Source of the DNA: an uncultured Opitutaceae bacterium
Lineage (GTDB): Bacteria > Verrucomicrobiota > Verrucomicrobiia > Opitutales > Opitutaceae
NCBI GenBank assembly: GCA_903916755.1
Contig: CAIWXW010000087.1
Location: 1-64,000, forward strand
Direction: 5' to 3'
Length of the DNA stretch: 64,000 bases
Positions 52,786 to 61,900 of the stretch are shown here, in pieces (the first letter of the stretch is position 1; the number at the start of each line of letters is the position of its first letter). The notes beneath the pieces were generated by a model. The model ran no database searches, had not been told where the DNA came from, and saw only the letters and a program-made list of their open reading frames with translations. The translations under genes and the position numbers were made by a program.

Positions 52786-55550
52786 CGGTCGGGTGGGCGG
52801 CCGGATTTGTCGCCGGCGGCATGGCCGCCTTGCTTTGGATGGCGGCGTGGCGTCAGGACCGGTCAGCTGGCGAGATCGTCGGGACCCTGGGCGCCTGGAT
52901 GGCGCTATCCGCCCTCACATTCTGGCTATATGCGCCCTATCTCGGTGGCGGACTGGTGGGGGCCGGGGATGCCTACCACTACACGCTGCAGATCGCCGAT
53001 TTTGTCACGCAACTCCGCCGCGGGCACTTCCCGATCTTCGTTGGGCAGAGCGCATACGCCTTCAACGGCAACATCCATACGCTGCGGACCGCCCCCTATT
53101 TTCTCCACTTCGTCGGTGGACTTGATCTGGCCACGTGGCACCGCCTGAGCTTCCCCGCGCTGCTTGACCTGACGATCGTCTGCCATGCCCTCGGCCTGGC
53201 GATGACGGCATGGCTGACTGCGCGCTGGCTCGTCGGCCGGGCAGGCGCCGGTTGGGCGGCCGGGTTCGCCGGCTTATACCTGCTCGCGCCCGCGATCGCG
53301 GAGACCGTCCAGGCTTTCGACCTCGTTGCGACCTACATGGCTCTGCCCTGGCTTCCGATCCTAGTCTGGGCCATGGTCGCCGTGGTCGAGGAAGGCAATC
53401 CTTGCCCAGGGGTGATGGTCGGGACGGGCGTCCTCGCCATTATATGGTGGGCGCATCCGGCCCTCGCCGCGTGGGCGACCATCATCTGGGGCGTCATTGG
53501 CCTCGCCGCCCTGTTCCGCCGCCGTGGCGATCCGGGGGCCTGGCTGGCGGCGGCGGCAGGCGTGGCCGGTCTGGGAGTGCTGACCGCGTATTGTTTCGTC
53601 TCCGTGCACTCGCTGGACCTTAACGCGACTTTTGGCACAGCCGACGCGATCAGGGCAGGCGCCGTCCGCACCGTTCAAGCCCTCTGGCCGCGGTTCATTT
53701 TCCCGTCAGCCACCGCACCCAGACTGGACCTGAGCCCCGGTTGCGCCCTGTGGCTAGCGGCCATTGTTTCCGCGGTGCTATGGCGTGGCCGTTCCTTCGC
53801 CCTCAACAGTCTCGTGGCTTGCGTCCTCATCCTCCTGCTATTTCTCGGCGCAGTGCCCTTCGCAACGACCGCCCTTTGGGCCCGCTTGCCCGACAGCCTT
53901 GTCCATATCACCTATTCCTGGCCGGTGCAACGCCTGGCTCCCCTTCTGGCCGCGCTGCTTCTTGGCATCGGAGCCCTCGGCCTCCGGCAGATCAGCCGGC
54001 AGCCGGTTTGGGTCCGGCAGGCGGCCGGCCTCCTCCTCCTATTCCTGGTCGGCTGGAGCATTCGCGCCGCTATCCCTGGCAGGCGCCAAGCCATAAATTC
54101 CCGCTGGGAGGCCACGGACGCGAGCCGAGCCTTGGATCCGCGGAACGTCTACCTGACGCGATCGTCGTACGCCATGTTCGGGCGGCTGCCAGACACTTTC
54201 ACCAACGGACGCACCTCGGCGTTGTGGGAGATGCGCCTCCTCCAAACCGCCGTCGGACCGTCCATCGCCAGCAACGCCGGGGCCGTAGTGGCTGCGGCCC
54301 AGAATCGCGGCGAAAAGCCGGCGGCCCTTGGCGTGGGTGTGGGCCCGGGGTTGGACCTACCGATCCAACCGGATCGTGGCTACGTGCTTGAATTCCTCTT
54401 TTCCCAGCCTCCGGCTGCGGGGGAGATCAAACTGGAGGCGGGCTCCATCAGCCGGACCTACAGCCTCCCCAGTTCTGGGGAATCCGCGGCCTTCGGCTCG
54501 GCACCCGGCAACGCCTATCTGGTGGGCTTCGAAGTCGCCGAACTTGAGGGCCCCACTCTGCACGTCGCGGCGAGCATCGCGGGCGTATCGGTGCGGGCTT
54601 ATCCCTTCGACCCCGCGAGTCTCCCGTTCCAGCTCGAGTCTTTGCTGCCATTGCGCGCCCGCGTGGAGGCCAACACGGATGCCTGGCTCGAGACGCCCCG
54701 GGGCTGGATGCCGGGCTACGCCGCCCAGGTCGATCATCACCCCGTTACCGTGAAGCGCTCACCCAACGGATTTGCGACGCTGCCGGTTCCGCGCGGCGTG
54801 CATGAAATTGAGTTGGACTATCGAGCGCCGGCGCTGCTCCGGACAACCTATTTCCTCTCGCTGGGCGGATTTGCCGGCTGGATCATCGCGCTACCGGCCG
54901 TTTTTCGTCCTCGCCGAAAAGGCGCCGTCTCCACGCCCACGCCTTCGCAGTCGGGATCGATTCGCCGGCTTGCCGGCGTGCTGACGCTCCTCGCGCTCCT
55001 CGCCGGTACGGCCCTTTTGGGACGACACCTCTTTGGCGGCCCCGGATCCTTGGCCGAGCCGCCGGCGCGCGGGCCGACCTCGGCCCCCCTATTGCCTGGT
55101 GCGGGGCCGGTCCGCCTTACCCTGTTGCTGCCGCAGACAGCCACCCAGGCAGCGGAACCGCTCCTGCTCACCGGAACCGCCGGAGCTGCCGACCTGGTTT
55201 ACCTCCGCTACCTGCCGGGGCGCCGGCTGCAGATCGGATTCGACCATTGGTCCGTCGGCGGGCCGATCTCTCCGGTCATAGACTACACTCCCGGAGAGCG
55301 CCAAGTCGTGGAGGTGGAGCACTCGGGGCTGTTGGCTGAAAAGGCGCTGACAGCGACCGCCGGCGGGCGCGCGGTGCTCTCGCCCATCGTGGTGCGATGG
55401 AACGGCCGAATAGTCCTGGATTTCAAGGGCCCCGTCTACCCGGGTGCCACGGGCGACTGCGTCGTGGGCCAAAACACCGTGGGGGCAAGCTCCGCCAGTC
55501 CTCGCTTTACCGGAACCATCCTTGATGTCGTCCGGCTCGCGCCACCCTAG
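52782..55550 (+). CDS. Family C polytopic membrane protein with one DHWG domain
   Basis: 922 residues from GTG overlapping the GtrB-like stop. About 12 helices fill residues 1-430. GAGDAYHYTLQIADFVTQL after the early helices, then GQSAYAFNGNIHTLRTAPYF, resemble membrane proteins of the '6-pyruvoyl-tetrahydropterin synthase-related' type (PF10131 style), whose name says little about function. A YfhO-like segment (ETPRGWMPGYAAQVDHHPV) follows. The last helix comes after a positively charged linker, so the DHWG domain at about 775-920 (EPLLLTGTAGAAD, IGFDHWSVGG, GQNTVGAS, FTGTI) lies outside. Coupling to the GtrB-like enzyme suggests it transfers the polyprenyl-phosphate-linked sugar. Confidence 0.85.
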   Translation: MTVGWAAGFVAGGMAALLWMAAWRQDRSAGEIVGTLGAWMALSALTFWLYAPYLGGGLVGAGDAYHYTLQIADFVTQLRRGHFPIFVGQSAYAFNGNIHTLRTAPYFLHFVGGLDLATWHRLSFPALLDLTIVCHALGLAMTAWLTARWLVGRAGAGWAAGFAGLYLLAPAIAETVQAFDLVATYMALPWLPILVWAMVAVVEEGNPCPGVMVGTGVLAIIWWAHPALAAWATIIWGVIGLAALFRRRGDPGAWLAAAAGVAGLGVLTAYCFVSVHSLDLNATFGTADAIRAGAVRTVQALWPRFIFPSATAPRLDLSPGCALWLAAIVSAVLWRGRSFALNSLVACVLILLLFLGAVPFATTALWARLPDSLVHITYSWPVQRLAPLLAALLLGIGALGLRQISRQPVWVRQAAGLLLLFLVGWSIRAAIPGRRQAINSRWEATDASRALDPRNVYLTRSSYAMFGRLPDTFTNGRTSALWEMRLLQTAVGPSIASNAGAVVAAAQNRGEKPAALGVGVGPGLDLPIQPDRGYVLEFLFSQPPAAGEIKLEAGSISRTYSLPSSGESAAFGSAPGNAYLVGFEVAELEGPTLHVAASIAGVSVRAYPFDPASLPFQLESLLPLRARVEANTDAWLETPRGWMPGYAAQVDHHPVTVKRSPNGFATLPVPRGVHEIELDYRAPALLRTTYFLSLGGFAGWIIALPAVFRPRRKGAVSTPTPSQSGSIRRLAGVLTLLALLAGTALLGRHLFGGPGSLAEPPARGPTSAPLLPGAGPVRLTLLLPQTATQAAEPLLLTGTAGAADLVYLRYLPGRRLQIGFDHWSVGGPISPVIDYTPGERQVVEVEHSGLLAEKALTATAGGRAVLSPIVVRWNGRIVLDFKGPVYPGATGDCVVGQNTVGASSASPRFTGTILDVVRLAPP

Positions 55551-55636
55551 GCCACCAGCGCACCCGCCGCAGAAGTGGCGTTCGCCTGCATTTTCCGCTT
55601 TTCTCGGCCGCCGCTAGCCGATGGAATGTAACCCTT

Positions 55637-56422
55637 ATGCAGACCAGCAAGTGGCCCAAATCCCTGCCGCCCATGACCCCGGAGCAGCAACGGATCAGCA
55701 ATGAATTCATGCGGGTCTGGCATGAGGTCCTGCCCCGCCGGTTCGGGATCGTGGAGCGGTTCAACCACAACTTTCCCGTCAAGTATTCGCGGCCCGGCTT
55801 CAAGACCACCCTGGAGGTAGGCGCCGGCCTGGGGGAGCACCTCCACTATGAGAAGCTCACAGCCGAACAGGAGAAGAATTATTACGCCCTGGAACTCCGG
55901 GAGAATATGGCGTCGGCCATCCGCCAGAATTTTCCCCGGGTGAATGCGATCGTGGGCGACTGCCAGGCCCGCCTCGACTTTGCCGACGGCACCTTCGACC
56001 GGGTCATCGCGGTACATGTCTTCGAGCATCTCCCCAATCTCCCGGCCACGATCCGCGAGAGCTGGCGGCTGCTCAACAAGCAGACGGGCCAGTTGCTGAT
56101 TGTCATCCCGACTGAGGGCAGCCCGGCCTATACCCTCGCACGGAAGCTCTCGGGCGAGCGCACCTACAAGAAGCATTTCGGCGGTGACTACTCCTGGCTC
56201 TACAAGCGGGAGCACATCAACTTGCCCCCGGAGATCCTCGAGGAGCTCGATCCCTATTTCACCATCGAGTCGAAGGATTTCTTTCCGCTGCCCTTCCTGC
56301 CGATGATCTTCTGCAACCTCTGCATTGGCTTGGCGCTTCGTCCGCGACCGGCCATCGCCATTCCCGCGCGCGAGGAACAAGAAGCCCCCGCCCTGAACGC
56401 GGCGTTTCAGAGACCCTCTTGA
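55637..56422 (+). CDS. SAM-dependent methyltransferase
   Basis: 261 residues. TLEVGAGLGEHLHYE is the SAM loop, LELRENMASAI the acidic strand, and DGTFDRVIAVHVFEHLPN the usual post-motif. The C-terminal third has a hydrophobic stretch (FLPMIFCNLCIGLAL) that may bind the membrane or a lipid-linked substrate. Its stop overlaps the start of the SDR gene by one base, so the two are coupled. Confidence 0.87.
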   Translation: MQTSKWPKSLPPMTPEQQRISNEFMRVWHEVLPRRFGIVERFNHNFPVKYSRPGFKTTLEVGAGLGEHLHYEKLTAEQEKNYYALELRENMASAIRQNFPRVNAIVGDCQARLDFADGTFDRVIAVHVFEHLPNLPATIRESWRLLNKQTGQLLIVIPTEGSPAYTLARKLSGERTYKKHFGGDYSWLYKREHINLPPEILEELDPYFTIESKDFFPLPFLPMIFCNLCIGLALRPRPAIAIPAREEQEAPALNAAFQRPS

Positions 56423-57396
56423 TGCAACGCGTGTTTGTGACCGGCGCAGCCGGCTTTATCGGATCCAATCTGGTCGACCGGCTGCTGGCGGACAAGGTCG
56501 CCGTGGTGGGCTGGGACAACCTCTCGACCGGCCAGGAGCGCTTCATCGCGGGCGCCTCCCAGCAGGCGCAGTTCACGCTAGTGCGAGGCGACAACCTTGA
56601 CCTGCCCGGCTTGACCCGGGCCATGCAGGGCTGCGACTTCGTCTTTCATCTCGCCGCCAACGCTGACGTCCGCTTTGGCACCGATCATCCGCGCAAGGAC
56701 CTCGAACAGAACACGATCGCGACGTTCAATGTGCTGGAGGCCATGCGGGCCAATGGCATCAAGCGTATTGCATTTTCGTCCACCGGTTCGACTTACGGCG
56801 AGAGCGCCGTCATCCCCACCCCCGAGGATGCGCCGTTCCCGGTGCAAACCTCCCTTTACGGGGCCTCAAAGGTCGCAGGTGAAGGGATGATCGCAGCGTA
56901 CGGCGAGGGCTTCGGCTTCGAATGTTACATTTTCCGTTTCGTCTCGATCTTGGGCGAACGCTACACGCACGGCCACATCTTCGACTTTTACCAGCAGCTC
57001 ACCGCCCATCCGGATTGGCTTAAGATCTTGGGCGACGGCTCACAGCGGAAGAGTTACCTGTATGTGCAGGACTGCATCGACGCGATCCTGCATGTCACCC
57101 GGCTAGGCACGGCCAAGGGGGCCAGGCACGGCACGCAGATCTACAATCTCGGCGCGCCCGAATATGTCCAAGTCAATGACAGCGTCGGCTTTATTTGCGG
57201 CGCGCTCGGGCTCAAGCCGGAATTGCGCTACACCGGGGGCAACCGGGGCTGGATTGGGGACAATCCATTCATCTTCCTCGAGACCAAGAAGATCCAAGCC
57301 ACCGGCTGGAAGCCTAAGCTCACGATCGAACAGGGCATTATCCGGACGCTGCGCTGGCTCCAGGCCAACCCCTGGATCTACGAACTGCGCTCCTGA
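56422..57396 (+). CDS. NAD-dependent epimerase/dehydratase (extended SDR, GalE-like)
   Basis: 324 residues from ATG at 56422 (TTG at 56419 also in frame). VTGAAGFIGSN is the NAD-binding Gly motif; SSTGSTYGES gives the catalytic Ser/Thr and SLYGASKVAGEG the YxxxK pair. Length and the C-terminal GWKPKLTIEQGI fit UDP-sugar 4-epimerases and related dehydratases. It acts on a nucleotide sugar in the cytoplasm and supplies a precursor for the glycosyltransferases here; which sugar cannot be read. It ends 3 bases before the opposing small gene. Confidence 0.92.
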   Translation: MQRVFVTGAAGFIGSNLVDRLLADKVAVVGWDNLSTGQERFIAGASQQAQFTLVRGDNLDLPGLTRAMQGCDFVFHLAANADVRFGTDHPRKDLEQNTIATFNVLEAMRANGIKRIAFSSTGSTYGESAVIPTPEDAPFPVQTSLYGASKVAGEGMIAAYGEGFGFECYIFRFVSILGERYTHGHIFDFYQQLTAHPDWLKILGDGSQRKSYLYVQDCIDAILHVTRLGTAKGARHGTQIYNLGAPEYVQVNDSVGFICGALGLKPELRYTGGNRGWIGDNPFIFLETKKIQATGWKPKLTIEQGIIRTLRWLQANPWIYELRS

Positions 57397-57399
57397 GCG

Positions 57400-57573
57400 C
57401 TAGAAAGCGACATAGATGAACGGCTTGCTGGGCAAGCCGACGCGATAGAGGAGGTAACTGAGCATCACGGCCACCGCCATGCCGCCCAGCAGCGAAAGCA
57501 CGGCGCGAAGCACAGCCCAACCCGGGCCTTCAAACCGGGGCTTGGCCGCAAGTGGACGATCAGATTCAGACAT
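57400..57573 (-). CDS. DUF5989-like small membrane protein after the MBOAT gene
   Basis: 57 residues from ATG at 57573 (another ATG at 57600 adds nine residues). One helix near the middle (LSLLGGMAVAVMLSYLLY) is followed by the ending GLPSKPFIYVAF. DUF5989 proteins are of this size, with one helix and a closing SAPFIYTLF-like tail, and are found beside MBOAT and SGNH genes. It lies 45 bases after the MBOAT coding region on the same strand. A structural helper of the acyltransferase is likely; its biochemical role is unknown. Confidence 0.65.
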   Translation of the reverse strand: MSESDRPLAAKPRFEGPGWAVLRAVLSLLGGMAVAVMLSYLLYRVGLPSKPFIYVAF

Positions 57574-57618
57574 CGAAGGTAAAGAGGCAGAAGGGCCCAT
57601 CCGCAGCCAGCGGGCAGA

Positions 57619-58833
57619 TCATTGAAAGAGGTTCACGCCCATATGCCAGGCCACGGCGGTGGGATAGAAGAACAGCAGCCAGCCTAGCCAGACAAAAAGC
57701 TGCGTCAGGAGCCAGGCCACAAATCGTTCCTTCTGCAAGACCTTGGCCACGATCGGTCCCACCCCCGGCAGCCGGGCGTAAATCGCACAGAGCCCGAGGC
57801 CGGCTCCGTGATAGACTCCCCAAAGGACAAAATGCCAGGCCGGGCCATGCCACAGGCCGACGAGCGCGAAGGCGATCAGCCCATTGAGAATGCGGCGGGG
57901 CCACCCCCTGCGACTCCCGCCTAGGGGGATGTAGACGTAGTCCCGGATCCAACTGCTGAGCGAAATGTGCCAGCGCTGCCAAAAATCCTGGATATTGCGC
58001 GCCGCATAGGGCCAATTGAAATTCTCCGGCAGCCGGATGCCCAGCAGTTGGGCGCAGCCGATGGCAATATCGCTGTAACCGGAGAAATCCATCAGGATTC
58101 GGAAGGCAATCGCGGCCAACAGTCCCCAGCGTTGCGGATGCGTCAACGCATCGTAAAGCGGCTGCTGCTGGTCGATATAGAGCGTCAGTTGATCGGCGAT
58201 GAGGATCTTTTTCGCGAAACCCAGCCCGACCCGGGCAAATCCCTCCGCCCAGTTCGCCGCCGGATTGCGGGTCGCCACCGCGTGATCCAGGGACGGAATA
58301 AACTGGGTGTAGCGCTTGATCGGTCCCGCCACAAGCGATGGGAAGAAAATCGCGAAGAGGAGGAATTCCAGGGGATTGCGGATCGGCTTGCCCCCTCGGC
58401 GGACCTCAAAGAGGTAATGCACGAACTCAAAGACGAAAAAGCTCACCCCGAGCGGCGGCGCGACCAGCCCCTTCGCGTCCCGGGGCAGCAGGGGCACCGC
58501 GGAGTGGGTCAGGAAGCTGGCGAACGCGGGGCTGATGGGTCCCGCCATCGCACCGATGATAAAGAGCAGGTACTTGTAGAAACAGAGGGCCGCCACGCAG
58601 ACCAACATGGCCGCCACGCACGCTGCCGGACGCCGGGTCAGCGCCGCCAGATACGTGAGCACCATCAAGACTATGATCGGGAGCACCCCGGCCGGTCCGG
58701 CGAAATGAAAGTGAAACACCACGCAGGCCGCCCCCAGCCAGCAGCGCCGGGCCCATGGCCAGGGTGCAAGCACGTGAAACAAGCCGATGGCCAGGACCGC
58801 GAAGGCCAGGAACCAATAGGTGTCGAAGATCAT
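57619..58833 (-). CDS. MBOAT family membrane O-acyltransferase
   Basis: 404 residues with about ten helices. PSLVAGPIKRYTQF, DFSGYSDIAIG, NFNWPYAARNIQDFWQRWHI and the active-site GLWHGPAWHF (His329) are all hallmarks of AlgI/DltB-type MBOAT proteins. They carry acetyl or other acyl groups across the inner membrane for attachment to exported glycans, usually with an SGNH partner. The probable partner gene is at 43748-44974, and the DUF5989-like gene follows. It is divergent from the next gene with 96 bases between. Confidence 0.95.
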   Translation of the reverse strand: MIFDTYWFLAFAVLAIGLFHVLAPWPWARRCWLGAACVVFHFHFAGPAGVLPIIVLMVLTYLAALTRRPAACVAAMLVCVAALCFYKYLLFIIGAMAGPISPAFASFLTHSAVPLLPRDAKGLVAPPLGVSFFVFEFVHYLFEVRRGGKPIRNPLEFLLFAIFFPSLVAGPIKRYTQFIPSLDHAVATRNPAANWAEGFARVGLGFAKKILIADQLTLYIDQQQPLYDALTHPQRWGLLAAIAFRILMDFSGYSDIAIGCAQLLGIRLPENFNWPYAARNIQDFWQRWHISLSSWIRDYVYIPLGGSRRGWPRRILNGLIAFALVGLWHGPAWHFVLWGVYHGAGLGLCAIYARLPGVGPIVAKVLQKERFVAWLLTQLFVWLGWLLFFYPTAVAWHMGVNLFQ

Positions 58834-58929
58834 TTAAGGGCGAATCCGGAGGGTCAGAAGACACCGGCAGGCGGCCAATTAATACCGGGCGTTGACCACA
58901 CCGGGCCGAACGCCTCTACTCAAGCAAAT

Positions 58930-61900
58930 GTGCATATAATTTTGCAACATCGGCTTGCATCGGGCTTTCGAGCTGTGCTGCTCGTCGCCGCCGGGCTCCT
59001 GATCGCCGCGCCCTTCCTTACTTTTCGCGGCGTGGGCACCGGCGAGGCTTACAATTACAGCTTGGCGGTGGCCGATGGAGTCACCCAGTTTCGCGCCGGC
59101 ATCTTCCCGGTGCTGGTCGGACAGACGCCGTATGCCTTCAATGGCCGGGTCCATCCCCTGCGCAGCGCACCGTATCTCGTCTACCTCGCCGGTGCGATCG
59201 ACGTCCTCACGGGCCGCTCACTCGGCTTCCCGGCCCTCCAGAACCTGTCGCTCGCCTTCAGCCTGGTGGGCTCCCTGTTCGGCGCCTACGGAGCCTTGCG
59301 CTGGGGCACCCGCTGCCCGCCGTGGCCCGCCATCTTTCTAGCCTGCGTCTACGGCTCAAGCGCGGCCTTGCTGGCCGCGGCCTATGCGTTTGATCTGTTC
59401 ATGACCGTTCACGCGGCGCCGTTTGTACCGCTGGCTCTGGCGGCAGCCGCGCGACCTGCGACCGATCCGCGCATCAGACATGACTTTGCCTTGGCCGCCG
59501 CGCTGGCTGCGTGCTGGTGGGCTCATCCGCCCGTGGCCCTTTGGTTGACGATGAGCGCCGGCGCCGTCCGCGTCGCCACCTGGGCGGGCCGACCCTCCGG
59601 CCGTGGCGCCGCGGGACTGGCGGTGGCGGCCCTCTTCGGCCTTATGCTGGCAGGCTTCCCGTTCGTCTCGACCTACGAAATCACCCACTTCCGCACGTTC
59701 TTCGACAGCGGGTCCAGGGCGGGCACAAGCTTCGTGACTCTGGTCCTGGCGGAGGTTCGCCATGCCTTTGTCGGCAGTGTCTCACCGGTTAGCCGCTCCG
59801 CCGGCAGTTTGGGCGACTTTCAGATGGGCTATGTCGCATGGGCCCTCCTTGGCGCCATCGTGGTGATCCTCCGCCGGCCGGGACCGTTGGCGGGCCGCCG
59901 CCTCGCCGCCACCGCTCTCGCCGCGATGGCCGGACTGCTGATCGCCCTTTGCATCCCCGTCCCCTATTTCACCGGCTGGGCCTGGAATCGGCTCCCGGGG
60001 GTCTTCTACGTGCTCACCAACGACTGGCCCATGCAACGGCTCTATCTGATCGCAGTCAGTGCCGTGATCCTGGCCAGCGGCCTCGTGGTGGCTCCCCTCG
60101 CCGCGACAACCTGGCGGCGCCGACCCATCACCTTGGGCGCCCTGTTGCTCGTCGCGCTGGGCTGGATGGCCTGGGAAACCGCGCCGTTCATCGCGCGTGG
60201 CCTGCGGGACCGCTGGTCCAAGGAGGTCACGGCCCACAACTACCTTCCCGCAAACATCAATCTCACGGTCACCTCCTACACCTTTATCGGGGTATCCCCG
60301 ACTTTCATCCACGGCGTGATGGAGCCTTGGGCCGAGTTTAGGCTACTAAGCCGCCAAGGATCCCTTCCGGCGGGCGGAAACTACGAGGCTGGCCTGGCCA
60401 CGGGGCGGGTGGCCCAGCAGGGCTCGTTCGACCTCCAAGGTCGTCCCGGCACCGGGCCGGCCCTCTACCTTCCCACGCTCAAGCTTGAGCCGCACCGGCG
60501 CTATCTGCTCAACCTCAGGTGGCGGACCGGTCCCTTCGCCGGCGTGATCAACCTGAAGGGGCCTTCGCTCGAGCGACTATACATTCTGCCCGAAGCGGGG
60601 GCCGCCCAAGGCTTCGGCATCGGCCCGGGCCACCGATCCGCCTTGGCGCTCTCGACCTCGCAAGAGACACCCGAGGCGGTCCAGCTGCGGATGCTCAATC
60701 CGACCGGCAAACCCCAGGACCTTCCTCCCGCTCATCTCGCGGATTTTCAACTGCTCGCGATCGATGATGGCAAGCTACCGGTGCGCGTGGATTCGTGGCT
60801 GCCGCTTCGCGCGGACGTGACTGCGCCGTCAGCCGAATGCTATGTCGAAACGCCCCGGCGTTTTATCCCCGGATACCGCGGAGTGGTCAACGGTCGCCGG
60901 GTGATCCCCGTGGCCTCACCTAGCGGGGACTTGATGCTCCCGGTTCCGGAAGGGCTGAGCCACATTGAAGTGCGCTTCGTGGGGACGCCATTGCTGCGAT
61001 GGGCCTTCTGGGTCAGTTTCGGCAGCTGGGCGGGAATAGCCGGAGCGGTCGGCCTTGCTGGCCTGAGCTCACTGCGCGGGGGTCGCCGCCGAAGCGTTGC
61101 GGCCCGGCCAGCTGTTCGCCGCCGTCGATGGGTGCGCGGATGGCGGTGGTTCGGCGCCGGCGCCTTGGTGATGGCGGGGCTTTGGATCGCCGGGGCAGGC
61201 CTCATGCCACGCGATCGTGCGCCGGGCACGGCCGGCCCCATCAAATTGCGCCTGCTGCTGCCCAAGGGGCTGACCAACCGACAGCAGCCCCTCCTGGTCA
61301 GCGGCCACCGCGGGGCGGGCAATATCGTCTTTCTGAAATATCTGGATGACGTGCACCTGCAGGTCGGGGTCGATATTTGGGGCTTTGTGCGCCTTTCGGC
61401 GCCCATAGCGGTGGACTACAACCAGGAGCAGGAGCTGGTCGTTTCTGGCGGAATGCTCTATCCGGCGGCCGATCCCCTCCTGCGCAGGCTGAGTCCGTTT
61501 GAGAATGCCCGGCTGCGGAGGGAACTGCGGGTCGAGCTCAACGGGCACGCCGTGCTGCTGGAAGGCCGCCCCACCTACGACTCCGCGCCGGAGGACATAT
61601 CGATCGGAGTTTCTCACATAGGCGGTTCGACCATCCAGCCCCGCTTTCAAGGCCAGATCCTCCAGGTCACCCGGCTTCCAGTACCGATCAGGGTCGTCCG
61701 CACCAGCCGACCTCTGACCCTCCATTTTATCCCACCGATAAACCATGAGGGCTGGACCGAGCCGCTCTTGACCGCTTGGCCCGGTGGCGGGCCGCCCGAC
61801 CTTTTTTTCATCACTTACCGGGGCGCTGCGCAGGTTTCCCTGGGCTATGCGCGCAACGACCGGCCCGATATTGTTGGGCAACCGATCACGCTCCGGCCGG

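Noticed and set aside
57967-58929. Extension of the 58930 frame back to 57967 (over 300 extra residues)
   Set aside because: It lies antisense to a clear MBOAT gene, has Arg/Gln/Glu-rich low-complexity text and no domain; the membrane protein starts near 58930.
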